Origin: Collinsella sp.
GTDB taxonomy: Bacteria > Actinomycetota > Coriobacteriia > Coriobacteriales > Coriobacteriaceae
NCBI GenBank assembly: GCA_019414515.1
Contig: DXLX01000038.1
Span: 5,840 to 69,839 of the forward strand
DNA: 64,000 nucleotides
Direction of reading: 5' to 3'
Shown: positions 7,598-16,047 of the stretch, in pieces
How positions within the stretch are numbered: the first letter of the stretch is position 1
Layout of the letters: each line of letters opens with the position of its first letter
Position numbers and translations under genes: made by a program
Notes under the pieces: model-generated
Told to the model about the DNA's origin: nothing
Databases searched by the model: none
The model's input: the letters and a program-made list of their open reading frames with translations, nothing else

Positions 7598-9601
7598 TTA
7601 GACCAGGCGGGCGTTGATCGTCTTGGCGATCTCGGCGGCGTCGGTGGAACCCTTGACGGTGGCACGGAAGTCCTCGTCCATGAGCGCCTCGGCGACCTTG
7701 GACAGGATCTTAAGGTGCGTGGTGCCGGCCTGGGCACCCGGGATGAGCAGCGCGATGGCCACGTTGACGGGAGCGCCGTCCATGGTGTCCCAACCGGTCA
7801 CACCGGACTCGTCCTTGACGACGATGACGGCAGCCTCGGTAATGGCGTCGGACTTGGCATGCGGGATGGCGAAGCCCTCCATCATGCCCGTGGTGCCCTC
7901 GGCCTCGCGGGCCAGGAAGGCGTTCATCACGGCGTCGGCGTCGCTGGCGATACCGGCCTTGACAGCCTGGTTGGAAACGAAGCTCAGAGCCTCGTCACGA
8001 GAAGCGAAGTCCTCGGCGACAAAGACATTCTCGACCTTCACGAAGTCGGCAGCCTCGGCCTTGGGGGCCTCGACGGCAGCGGCCTTGGGGGCCTCAACGG
8101 ACCTGGCTACAGGAGCGGCCTTCTGATTCTTCTCGAAATCGTACTTCTTGAAGGCCACGAACAGGATGCCACCGACCACAGCGCCGATGAGGATCGCGAG
8201 GACCCACAGCGGACCGTTCTCGACAACGGGCAGGACCAGGAAGCCGCCGTGAGGCGCCGGATCGTGAACGTTGAAGAAGATGGTCAAGATGGAAGCGATG
8301 GAAGAACCGAGCATCATGATGGGCATGACGGGCCAGATGTTCTTGGTCATGAACGGAATGGCGCCCTCGGTGATGTGGGTGCAACCAAGGATGAGGTTGA
8401 CGATACCGGCGTCATGATCCTCCTGGCTGAAGTACTTCTTGCCGACAACGACGGCGAAGGTGGTGATCAGCGGCGGAACGATGCAAGCGGCGGAGACGGC
8501 AGCCATGAAGTTGGTGCCGAAGTTGTAGGTCTCGGTGCCGACGCCAGCTTCGAGAGCGGTACCGAGCAGGAAGGTGCCAGTAGCGTAAGCAGCCTTGTTG
8601 ACCGGGCCGCCCATATCAAAGGCGCACATGCAGCCGATGGCCAGGCCAAGGATCACCGGACCGGAGTTACCGAGGCTCTGCAGGAAATCCATCATACCCT
8701 GGTTAATGGCAGCCATGGGGCCGGAAATACCGAGCATGACCAGGCCGACGATGGCGGTAGAGCACAGCGGATACAGAAAGATTGCCTTCAGGCCATTAAG
8801 GCTCGCGGGAATTTTAGAGAAAACCTTCTCGAGCAGCAGGATGACATAGCCAGCAAGGAAGCCGCCGACGATGCCGCCCAGGAAGCCGAAGCCCACGCCG
8901 GCGCCACCGGCGTCGATCATGCCGGTCTCGGCGTTAACAGGCAGGCCCTGGATGGCAATCATACCGGCAACGAAACCGGGGACGAGCGCCGGGCGCTTGC
9001 CGATGGATTCGGCGATGTAGGCGGAAAGCACCGGAACCATAAGGTTCATGGCGATGCCGCCGATGATCTTGAGCATCGCAGCAAAGCTGTTGTAGTCGGC
9101 AGCCGTCGAATCAAAGGACGTGATGCCCCACAGGAACGAAATGGCGGTCAGAACACCACCGGCAACGACGAAGACCAGCATGTGGCTGACGCCGTTCATG
9201 AGGTGCTTGTAGATGACGTGGCCGATGGACTCCTTCTCCTCGACCTCGTCCTCGACATCGGCGGCAGCGGCAACCGTGTCGTCGCCCTTGGCGGCGAGCG
9301 CGCGGTCGATCAGCTTACCAGCAGTCTCGACAGACAAGGCCTTGGAAACACCAACGGAAACCATGGGCTTACCGGCGAAACGCTCAGCCTGGACATCCTT
9401 ATCGGCTGCGACGACGACGGCCTTGGCACCGGCGATCTCGCTCTTGGTGAGCTCGTTCTCGACACCGACCTGGCCATGAGTCTCGACCTTAATGGTCAGA
9501 CCGCGCTCGGCAGCTGCCTTCTCCAGCGCCTCCTTCGCCATGAAGGTGTGCGCAATGCCGGTCGGGCAACCGGTCGCGGCGATGATGTCAAACTTAGCCA
9601 T
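7598..9601 (-). CDS. fruA: PTS fructose-type permease EIIBCA
   Basis: This 667-residue inner-membrane protein imports and phosphorylates a sugar of the fructose/mannitol class. Domain order is IIB (1-100, with the phospho-cysteine in IIAATGCPTGIAHTFMA), an Ala/Glu linker, IIC (about 130-470, multiple hydrophobic spans, starting with IGHVIYKHLMNGVSHML), an alanine-rich linker and IIA (about 520-667, active histidine in GFAIPHAKSD). Having IIA at the C-terminus in one chain is a less usual order than the classic fruit-fly of FruB/FruA pairs. The ATG at 9601 has AAGAAGGAGGGACAC before it; a start 24 codons earlier lacks a site. It is transcribed alone, divergent from an RpiR-type regulator, and fructose-1-phosphate made here would feed the FruK proteins encoded downstream. 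Confidence 0.9.
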   Translation of the reverse strand: MAKFDIIAATGCPTGIAHTFMAKEALEKAAAERGLTIKVETHGQVGVENELTKSEIAGAKAVVVAADKDVQAERFAGKPMVSVGVSKALSVETAGKLIDRALAAKGDDTVAAAADVEDEVEEKESIGHVIYKHLMNGVSHMLVFVVAGGVLTAISFLWGITSFDSTAADYNSFAAMLKIIGGIAMNLMVPVLSAYIAESIGKRPALVPGFVAGMIAIQGLPVNAETGMIDAGGAGVGFGFLGGIVGGFLAGYVILLLEKVFSKIPASLNGLKAIFLYPLCSTAIVGLVMLGISGPMAAINQGMMDFLQSLGNSGPVILGLAIGCMCAFDMGGPVNKAAYATGTFLLGTALEAGVGTETYNFGTNFMAAVSAACIVPPLITTFAVVVGKKYFSQEDHDAGIVNLILGCTHITEGAIPFMTKNIWPVMPIMMLGSSIASILTIFFNVHDPAPHGGFLVLPVVENGPLWVLAILIGAVVGGILFVAFKKYDFEKNQKAAPVARSVEAPKAAAVEAPKAEAADFVKVENVFVAEDFASRDEALSFVSNQAVKAGIASDADAVMNAFLAREAEGTTGMMEGFAIPHAKSDAITEAAVIVVKDESGVTGWDTMDGAPVNVAIALLIPGAQAGTTHLKILSKVAEALMDEDFRATVKGSTDAAEIAKTINARLV

Positions 9602-9727
9602 GTGTCCCTCCTTCTTGAGTACAGCGCCCGCGGGCGCTCCCCTACACGCGCTTCGATGCGCGTTTTTCCACAACTGAAAGATACCAACCTACCGTCCGCG
9701 TGAGAAGAGACAAGGCGCAATTCTCCG

Positions 9728-9793
9728 GTGAAAGGTTCTTTCATAACCGTAAACGGCAAGTGAAAGTTTACCATCAACACTTGAAACGGCAAG
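9728..9793. promoter_or_regulatory. Candidate operator region between fruA and rpiR-type gene
   Basis: AAACGGCAAG occurs twice as a direct repeat (9751-9760 and 9784-9793), 33 bp apart or about three helical turns. Next to it GTGAAAG occurs at 9728-9734 and 9760-9766, the first as part of the inverted repeat GAAAG-GTT-CTTTC. TATACT at 9820-9825 is a possible -10 for the regulator. Binding by the adjacent RpiR-type protein is inferred from position. Confidence 0.5.
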
Positions 9794-9873
9794 GTGTATC
9801 TTGTAATTGAAAATGCCCGTATACTATGGCATTGCAAATCAAGTTAGATTTTCATGCCAACCAGGAGCCATCC

Positions 9874-10731
9874 ATGACCGATAGTAGCAAAAGCGCACTT
9901 TCCCTCATTAGTACCCACCAGGGATACAGCGAGTCCGAGCAGCGCATTGTCGACTATATATTGGGGCACCAGTCCGAGGCGCCACGCCTCACGGCGGCTC
10001 AGCTCTCGCGCGCTGCCGCCACGTCCGAGGCGACCGTTTCGCGTTTCTGCCGCAAGCTGGGCTTTGGCAGCTTCCGCAGCTTTCAGTTTTCGTTGGCGCG
10101 CGACTTAGAGAGTCAGCGCAACGAGGGCCTGACCGACGAGGTCTCGCTCGACAACATGGAGCAGAGCCTTAAAAATATCCTCGCCGCCAAGGTGAGTGAG
10201 CTTAATGCGACCATCGACGGCATTGATCACGACACGTTGGCCGCAGTTGTACACGCGCTTGAGAATGCCGGCGTTATTGAGTTTGCGGCCGTAGGCAACA
10301 CCAACGCCGTCGCGCTCGACGCGACGTTCAAGTTCTCGCAGCTGGGCCTTCGTTGCATGGCAAGCACCATCAGCGAGACCTCGATTGGTTTTGCGCTCAC
10401 GCTGCGCCCCGGTGACGTTATCGTGCTGATCTCAAACTCCGGCAAGTCGCGCCGTCTGAATCGCATGGCAAAAGCGGCTCGCGACTGCGGCGCAACCGTA
10501 GTCGTCATCAGCAGCGACAGCAAATCCCCGCTCGCGCGCCTGGCAGACTACACCTTTAATACCGTCAACCACGAAGCACTACTGACAACGGGCGACTTCG
10601 CGTTCTCCAAGATGAGCGCCACGATGATCATCGAGGTCATCTACAACTTCCTGCTGCCCGAAATCGAAGACGCCCGCGAGCATATCAGCTACTACGAAGA
10701 GCTCATCCAGCCGGATAAGGTTGTGGAGTAA
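9874..10731 (+). CDS. RpiR/MurR-family transcriptional regulator
   Basis: This 285-residue DNA-binding regulator has an N-terminal RpiR-type helix-turn-helix (about 15-80, with AQLSRAAATSEATVSRFCRK) and a C-terminal SIS sugar-phosphate-binding domain (about 125-250, including VIVLISNSGKSRR). SIS domains in this family sense phosphosugars. It is divergent from the fructose permease gene, so it very likely controls it, probably in response to fructose-1-phosphate or a related ester; most fru operons use a DeoR- or LacI-type regulator instead. AGGAG lies 6 nt before the ATG at 9874, and an in-frame ATG 16 codons earlier lacks a site. Confidence 0.88.
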   Translation: MTDSSKSALSLISTHQGYSESEQRIVDYILGHQSEAPRLTAAQLSRAAATSEATVSRFCRKLGFGSFRSFQFSLARDLESQRNEGLTDEVSLDNMEQSLKNILAAKVSELNATIDGIDHDTLAAVVHALENAGVIEFAAVGNTNAVALDATFKFSQLGLRCMASTISETSIGFALTLRPGDVIVLISNSGKSRRLNRMAKAARDCGATVVVISSDSKSPLARLADYTFNTVNHEALLTTGDFAFSKMSATMIIEVIYNFLLPEIEDAREHISYYEELIQPDKVVE

Positions 10732-10740
10732 AATGCGTAG

Positions 10741-10771
10741 TGGGACAAAAATTTCAGTCTATTTTGTCCCA
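10741..10771. repeat. Inverted repeat TGGGACAAAA / TTTTGTCCCA
   Basis: Perfect 10-bp arms at 10741-10750 and 10762-10771 flank an 11-nt loop. It lies between the converging rpiR-type and recN genes and may act as a two-way terminator, since A and U runs form the inner part of the stem. A single arm (TGGGACAAAA) also occurs at 27666-27675. Confidence 0.75.
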
Positions 10772-10790
10772 CCAACACCGCTGATACGAC

Positions 10791-12419
10791 CTAACCTCGA
10801 GCTTCTTCGAGCATCTGCTTTGCGTGCGCCAGGCTAGCCTCGGACTGATCGCCGCTCAACATGCGGGCGATCTCGGCGGTACGCGCTTCGCCGGTTACCT
10901 CGTCCAAATGCGTCTGGGGAACATCGCCTGGTTCCTTGCTGACAACATAATGCTTGTCGGCCATGACGGCGACCTGCGCCAAGTGGGTTACGACAATCAC
11001 CTGATGCGTAGAGGCGAGATCTGCCAGCACGCCCGCGAGTGCACGCGCCGTGGAGCCACCGACACCGGCATCGACCTCGTCAAACACCAGCGTATCGACA
11101 CCGTCCGCGTTACCGAGGACAACCTTGCTTGCAAGCATGACGCGGCTGAGCTCGCCGCCCGACGCAATGCGGCGCAGGGGACGTGGCGTCAAGCCGGCAC
11201 CGCTGCGGTATAGCAGCTCGTAGCTCGAAGGACCAACGGGCGTCCACTCAGCACGGGGAAGATCGCGCGACTCCCAGACGAGCTCGGCACTACCCATCTC
11301 CAAGCGCGCCATCTGGCGGCCAACCTCGTGGCAGAAGCGCGGGGCCGCCGTATTGCGTGCACGCTTAAGTGCCTTGGCAGCGGCAAACAACTCGCGCTCG
11401 GCGCTCCCGAGTGCCTCACGCGCCTTTTTGATCTGCTCATCGCCATCATCGACCAGGGACAGCAGCTCTTGCGAGCGATCGCGCATGGCAAAAACATCGT
11501 CCATGGTGGGACCCCACTGACGCAACAGGCCCTTGAGGTCGGAATATCGCTCACGCATGCGTGCGAGCTCGCGCGGGTCGAAGGCGACGCCATCGCGATA
11601 GGTACGAAGCTCGTTCGCGCAATCCTCAAGGGAGATACAGGCATCCGAAAGCGCATCGGCAATGTCGCCCAGTTTGCGATCGACGGTAGCCATTCGGGAA
11701 AGTTCTGCCACGGCGCTGTTCACGGCGTCGAGCGCTCCCCCTTCGGAGGCAAGCGATGCATGGGCATCGTTAGCTGTGGCAACCAGTACCTCGGCATGTT
11801 CGGAGCGCGGCAGCAGTTCCTCGAGTTCCTCATACTCGCCCGGTTTGGGGTCGACCTCGCCGATGCGCTCGAGCGCAAAGCGCGCTTCCTCGACGCGACT
11901 CCCCCGCGCACGTGAGGCCTCCTCGACGCGACGGACCTCCTTGGCAGCCGCGCGCGAGGCTTTAAAGCAAGCACGGTAGTGCTCGAGCGCCTCGAGCGCA
12001 GAGCGTCCCGCCCAGGCATCGACCATCGCAACGTGATGCGCCGGATCGAGCAAGCGCTGGTGCTCGTGCTGGCCGCACAGATCCATCATCACGCCGACGC
12101 GCTCCGAAAGCTCGCGCACACTGGCAATGCGACCGTCAATCTTCACGCGGCTGCGGCCCTCGGCAGAAAGGCTGCGCTGTACGGTGAACCCCTCCGTGTC
12201 GTGCGGTCCGTCGAAGAGTCGCGCCTCGACGCTCGCCAGTGCCTCGCCCTCGCGCACCGTCGACGAATCCGCACGCTCGCCCAAAATTAGCTTGAGGGCC
12301 GAGAGCAGCGCGGTCTTGCCGGCGCCAGTCTCGCCAGTCAGGACAGTCAGGCCGGCACTCGGCACCAGCGTCGCCTCGCGAATGAGTGCAATGTTATAAA
12401 CCTGCAGCTCATCGATCAT
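10791..12419 (-). CDS. recN: DNA repair protein RecN
   Basis: This 542-residue SMC-like ATPase takes part in repair of DNA double-strand breaks. The Walker A motif is GETGAGKTALL at about 29-39. A coiled-coil region spans about 150-340. The ABC signature is near residue 425 (RRIASGGELSRVMLA), and Walker B is LVFDEVDAGVGG near 455. Length is normal for the family. It overlaps the end of nadK by 11 bp and is the last gene of the efp-Asp23-nusB-xseB-tlyA-nadK-recN operon, an order widely kept in Gram-positive bacteria. Confidence 0.95.
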   Translation of the reverse strand: MIDELQVYNIALIREATLVPSAGLTVLTGETGAGKTALLSALKLILGERADSSTVREGEALASVEARLFDGPHDTEGFTVQRSLSAEGRSRVKIDGRIASVRELSERVGVMMDLCGQHEHQRLLDPAHHVAMVDAWAGRSALEALEHYRACFKASRAAAKEVRRVEEASRARGSRVEEARFALERIGEVDPKPGEYEELEELLPRSEHAEVLVATANDAHASLASEGGALDAVNSAVAELSRMATVDRKLGDIADALSDACISLEDCANELRTYRDGVAFDPRELARMRERYSDLKGLLRQWGPTMDDVFAMRDRSQELLSLVDDGDEQIKKAREALGSAERELFAAAKALKRARNTAAPRFCHEVGRQMARLEMGSAELVWESRDLPRAEWTPVGPSSYELLYRSGAGLTPRPLRRIASGGELSRVMLASKVVLGNADGVDTLVFDEVDAGVGGSTARALAGVLADLASTHQVIVVTHLAQVAVMADKHYVVSKEPGDVPQTHLDEVTGEARTAEIARMLSGDQSEASLAHAKQMLEEARG

Positions 12420-13269
12420 GACGGACTCCGTAGAATACGCGGCTCACCGAGTTATAGAAGCTCTCGGGGCCGTAATCCAGCAGCAACACATCTCCGGGCC
12501 CGCGGCGCACCGCCACGCTCTCAACGGTGCCATCGCAGGTAATAAACTGTCCATCGATAGCGATCGCCGGAACGCTCGGGCGATCATCGGACATAAAGAT
12601 TTCGACGACATCACTCGGCGAGGTCAAAAAGGCACGAGCCTGAATGGTGTGCGGCGCAATGGGTACGCAGACCATGCCCGTATAGTCGGGGCTCACGATG
12701 GGGCCACCGGCACTGAGCGCGTAACCCGTAGAACCAGTCGCCGTGGACACGACCACGCCGTCGCCACGCAGACGGTCGATATGATGGCCGGACACCGTGA
12801 TGTCGAACTCGACCATATCGGACAGCGGACCGCGGGTAAGCGCCATGTCGTTGAGGGCGAAGGTGCGCACGACATCCTTCGTACCGTCTTCGCGCACGGA
12901 CACGATATCCGCGGCGATGGTGGCGCGACGGCTCACGTGCAGCTCACCGGACAGGGCGTCGCTCACGACCTGCAGGATGTCGCGCTCCTCGGGGCTCGCA
13001 GCAGTTAGAAAGCCCAGGTGACCATAGGAAAGACCGAGGATAGGAATCTCACGATGGTTGAGGATGCGGGCAGCGCGCAGCAACGTACCGTCGCCGCCGA
13101 GCGTAATGACCAGATCGGAGCCGTCAATATCAGGCGTGCTCTGAATCTTGGATCGCTGGTCGGCAGCCCATGCGACCTCATAGCCCTGGCGAGTCAGCCA
13201 AAGCTCGAGCATCAGGCCGCTCTCGACCGCCTCTTGCTTGTAGTAATTGGGAACCAGAAAGACCTTCAT
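12409..13269 (-). CDS. nadK: NAD kinase
   Basis: This 286-residue cytosolic enzyme phosphorylates NAD to NADP. GGDGTLLRAAR near residue 57 is the diagnostic GGDGT motif, and GDGVVVSTATGSTGYALSAGGP near 170-190 is the second conserved block. The start overlaps the tlyA stop as ATGA, and the end overlaps recN, so the three are translationally coupled. Confidence 0.95.
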   Translation of the reverse strand: MKVFLVPNYYKQEAVESGLMLELWLTRQGYEVAWAADQRSKIQSTPDIDGSDLVITLGGDGTLLRAARILNHREIPILGLSYGHLGFLTAASPEERDILQVVSDALSGELHVSRRATIAADIVSVREDGTKDVVRTFALNDMALTRGPLSDMVEFDITVSGHHIDRLRGDGVVVSTATGSTGYALSAGGPIVSPDYTGMVCVPIAPHTIQARAFLTSPSDVVEIFMSDDRPSVPAIAIDGQFITCDGTVESVAVRRGPGDVLLLDYGPESFYNSVSRVFYGVRHDR

Positions 13270-14069
13270 AGCGTTGCAGCTTTCTCGCTCATAACCGATA
13301 CCTGGGATTGCAGCTCGTCTTGCGAGCGATCGCCGGGGTCAAATCTCGTGCCGTACAGGAAAAACTCAACGTTGCCCTTGGCACCATGAATGGGCGACAC
13401 GCACACATCGACCGGGAACAGGCCCTTGGCAGCAAAGAGTTCAACCGCCGCCACGAGTGTATCGCGGCGCACGGCGGGATCGGTCACAATGCCGCCCTCG
13501 CCCACCAGCGCCGCCGGAGCCTCAAACTGCGGCTTTACGAGCGTGCAGAATGCACCCGTAGGCGCCAGGCACGCCAGTACCGCATCGATAATGTTCGCGA
13601 TGCTGGTAAACGAGACATCACACACAGCCAGGTCGATAGTGCCGGCATAGCCAAGCTCAGGCAGCTGCGTCACGTTTGTGCGCTCATGCAGCGTCACGCG
13701 ATCGTCCTGGCGCAACGACCAATCGAACTGGGCGCGACCCACGTCCACCGAGACAACGGTCGCAGCTCCGCGCTTGAGCAGACAATCGGTAAAGCCGCCG
13801 GTAGAGCAGCCCACATCCAGACAGGCAAGGCCCGTCGGATTGATGCCAAACGCATCAAGCGCGCCTTCGAGCTTAAGACCGCCGCGGCCAACATAGGGAA
13901 TGCGCCCCTTCACATGCAGCGGCAGCCCCGGGATCACCTTAAGGCCCGGCGAAGTCAAGCGCTCACCGCCACTCGAGACCAAGCCGGCCATAAGAGTGCG
14001 AAGGGCATCCGCGCGATCGGCGCAGATGCCCTGTGAAATCAGTTCGTCATCAAGACGCACGCGTTTCAT
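13266..14069 (-). CDS. tlyA: TlyA-family rRNA 2'-O-methyltransferase
   Basis: This protein of about 267 residues has an N-terminal S4 RNA-binding domain (about 1-60, opening MKRVRLDDELISQGI) and a Rossmann methyltransferase domain (from about 75, with CLDVGCSTGGFTDCLL for AdoMet binding). The family methylates 16S and/or 23S rRNA, and its loss gives capreomycin resistance in mycobacteria. The start is uncertain: ATG at 14069 fits the family best, ATG at 14078 is the alternative, and neither has a strong ribosome site. It overlaps nadK as ATGA. Confidence 0.88.
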   Translation of the reverse strand: MKRVRLDDELISQGICADRADALRTLMAGLVSSGGERLTSPGLKVIPGLPLHVKGRIPYVGRGGLKLEGALDAFGINPTGLACLDVGCSTGGFTDCLLKRGAATVVSVDVGRAQFDWSLRQDDRVTLHERTNVTQLPELGYAGTIDLAVCDVSFTSIANIIDAVLACLAPTGAFCTLVKPQFEAPAALVGEGGIVTDPAVRRDTLVAAVELFAAKGLFPVDVCVSPIHGAKGNVEFFLYGTRFDPGDRSQDELQSQVSVMSEKAATL

Positions 14070-14104
14070 GAATGCCATCAACCATTCGTATCCGGAGATG
14101 CGGC

Positions 14105-14344
14105 CTAGCTATCCTGGGATTCGTTTGCCGCATCCTCATCGTATTCCTGCTCGAGCTTGTCGGCCTCACGCGGCGTCAACTCAAACTTGTCGACCATATC
14201 GACCGCGCGGGAGCCCAGCTCAATCGCTTCGTCAAACAAATCGAGCGAACGCTCCAAGGAGGTATCCTTGGAGCGAACGGTAGCGATGATCTGATCCAGA
14301 CGGTCCGAAATCTCATCAAAGTTACGGACAGAACCCTCTGGCAT
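14105..14344 (-). CDS. xseB: Exodeoxyribonuclease VII small subunit
   Basis: This 79-residue protein matches XseB, the small subunit that clamps several copies of itself onto the large subunit XseA of exonuclease VII. The helical hairpin core is NFDEISDRLDQIIATVRSKD followed by SLERSLDLFDEAIELG, and the C-terminal tail is acidic. It starts two bases past the nusB stop. In related operons xseA normally lies between nusB and xseB, and here it is absent. Confidence 0.85.
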   Translation of the reverse strand: MPEGSVRNFDEISDRLDQIIATVRSKDTSLERSLDLFDEAIELGSRAVDMVDKFELTPREADKLEQEYDEDAANESQDS

Positions 14345-14346
14345 GG

Positions 14347-14934
14347 CTACTCCTCGACGGAGTCGGCCTCGACGGCCTCAGCAGCGTCCGCATCCTCGGC
14401 CAACACACCAGCCTCAGCCTGGGCAACCGCAACCTTAGCGGCAGCCTCGGCAGCCTGTGCCTCCTCGCGAGCGCGATCCTCGGCCAGCAGCTCCTGGTAT
14501 AGGTCCTCGCCCGGCAGCTCCTCGCTGCGAGCGATCTTGCCCAGCACGCCGTTGACGAACGACGCGGACTGGTCGGTGCCATAGGCCTTGGCAAGCTCGA
14601 CGGCCTCGTTGATCACGATGGCGTCCGAGACCTCCTCGTCGGTGAGGAAACGCATCTCGTAAACGGCGATACGCAGCAGATTGCGGTCGGCACCGGGCAT
14701 GCGCATAAGATCCCAGTTCTTGGCAACGGAGCGCAGAGCGCAGTCGATGCGGTCGATATGCTCGTAGGCACCGCGGCACAGCTCCAGCGCATAGGGGTCG
14801 AGGGGACCCTTCGAGATCAGGAAATCACCCTCGAGGACGCGCTCGAGCGGGCTGTCCGTGGCCTCGGCCTGGAACAGCAGCTGCAGCGCCTGACTGCGGG
14901 CAAGCGTACGCCCGCGATAAACCTTAAGGCTCAA
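14347..14934 (-). CDS. nusB: Transcription antitermination factor NusB
   Basis: Residues 1-145 form the all-helical NusB fold, with RTLARSQALQLLFQAEATDS at the start and DAIVINEAVELAKAYGTDQS followed by FVNGVLGKIAR at the end. With NusE (S10) NusB binds boxA RNA and prevents premature termination in rRNA operons. About 50 further residues, rich in alanine and glutamate, extend the C-terminus beyond the usual family length; they look disordered or helical and have no assigned role. It lies 3 bp from the Asp23-family gene upstream and 2 bp from xseB. Confidence 0.93.
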   Translation of the reverse strand: MSLKVYRGRTLARSQALQLLFQAEATDSPLERVLEGDFLISKGPLDPYALELCRGAYEHIDRIDCALRSVAKNWDLMRMPGADRNLLRIAVYEMRFLTDEEVSDAIVINEAVELAKAYGTDQSASFVNGVLGKIARSEELPGEDLYQELLAEDRAREEAQAAEAAAKVAVAQAEAGVLAEDADAAEAVEADSVEE

Positions 14935-14937
14935 AGG

Positions 14938-15300
14938 TTACTCCTTGGGGAAAACGAGACCGTCGATGCAAACGTCAACACGCTCAACCTCAACGCCAAC
15001 CTGGGCATCGATGGCAGCGACCACGGCAGCGCGAACGGCCTCGGCGAGTTTCTTGAACGGATAGCCAAAGAACACCACGACACGCACGGTGAGTGCGAGC
15101 TTGTCGCCAACGACCTCGGCCTCGACAGCCGGCTCGGAAGCCGGGGCCTTGGACGAGAGCATCATGGAGACAAGGTTGGTGGCAAGGTCCTTGACGCCAA
15201 CGGAGGCGATGCCCTCGACATCCGACACGGCGCGCGAGACGATGGCGGTCAAAACATCGGGCGAAATGCCGATGCCGTCAATCTTGATTTCCTGGGGCAT
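14938..15300 (-). CDS. Asp23/Gls24-family envelope stress protein
   Basis: This 120-residue member of the Asp23 (DUF322) family has VSRAVSDVEGIASVGVKDLA near the N-terminus and LTVRVVVFFGYPFKKLAEAV in the second half. In several Gram-positive bacteria this family is encoded between efp and nusB, as here. Asp23 proteins are linked to cell-envelope homeostasis, with no enzymatic activity known. A second, different Asp23-family protein is encoded at 61329-61685. Confidence 0.85.
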   Translation of the reverse strand: MPQEIKIDGIGISPDVLTAIVSRAVSDVEGIASVGVKDLATNLVSMMLSSKAPASEPAVEAEVVGDKLALTVRVVVFFGYPFKKLAEAVRAAVVAAIDAQVGVEVERVDVCIDGLVFPKE

Positions 15301-15324
15301 GAGTCCTCCTAGAAGAGTTGGTTG

Positions 15325-15888
15325 CTAGACGCGGGAGACGAACTTGCCGTCGCGGGTGTCAACCTTGATGACCTCGCCCTCGTTGAGGTACATGGGGACC
15401 TGGATGACAGCGCCGGTGTCGATCGTGGCCGGCTTGGTGGAACCCTGGACGGTATCGCCCTTAAAGCCCGGGTCGGTCTGGACGATGGTGGTCTCGATGA
15501 ACATCGGCGGGGTCACGCCCATGAGCTCATCGTCGGCGAAGAGCAGCTGGCAGATGTCGTTCTCGCGCAGCCACTTGGAGTTCTCGCCCACCATGTCCTC
15601 GGGAACGGGAACCTGCTCATAGGACTCGTTGTCCATGAAGATGTAGTCGGTGCCATCGTTGTAGAGGTACTGGAACTCACGGGTGGTGAGCATGACGCTC
15701 TCGAACTTGGTGCCGGCGTTGCAGGTGTTCTCGACGACGCGGCCGCTCTTGATGTCGCGGGTCTTGTAGCGCACAAACGCGCCGCCCTTGCCCGGCTTGA
15801 CATGCTGGAACTCGACGATGGTGTAGACCTTGTCCTTGATACGGAGACCGAGGCCGTTCTTGAAGTCGGCGGTAGAAATGGTAGGCAT
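15325..15888 (-). CDS. efp: Translation elongation factor P
   Basis: This 187-residue factor relieves ribosomes stalled at polyproline. It shows the three beta-barrel domains of EF-P; the loop near residue 32 is VKPGKGGAF, with lysine at the position modified in many bacteria. The C-terminal barrel includes ATIDTGAVIQVPMYLNEGE. ATG at 15888 has AAAGGT upstream, and an ATG 11 codons earlier has no site. A TATAAT at 15946-15951 is a candidate -10. First gene of the operon ending with recN. Confidence 0.95.
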   Translation of the reverse strand: MPTISTADFKNGLGLRIKDKVYTIVEFQHVKPGKGGAFVRYKTRDIKSGRVVENTCNAGTKFESVMLTTREFQYLYNDGTDYIFMDNESYEQVPVPEDMVGENSKWLRENDICQLLFADDELMGVTPPMFIETTIVQTDPGFKGDTVQGSTKPATIDTGAVIQVPMYLNEGEVIKVDTRDGKFVSRV

Positions 15889-15993
15889 AGCGACCTTTCT
15901 TGTTATGGGCAGAACGCACAAGCGTCCAAATTACATACGACAGAAATTATACACTTGCAGACGGCGCCTGCGGCGAGCGCATAAAAAGAGAAC

Positions 15994-16025
15994 GCGGGGC
16001 GTCCGAATCGATTCGGACGCCCCGC
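15994..16025 (-). terminator. Perfect palindromic terminator after the M24 peptidase gene
   Basis: GCGGGGCGTCCGAAT and its exact complement meet head to head at CGAT with no loop beyond that. On the minus strand it is followed by GTTCTCTTTTTATG. It separates the peptidase gene from efp. Confidence 0.85.
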
Positions 16026-16047
16026 CCCAAAAATCTATCGAAATGGG

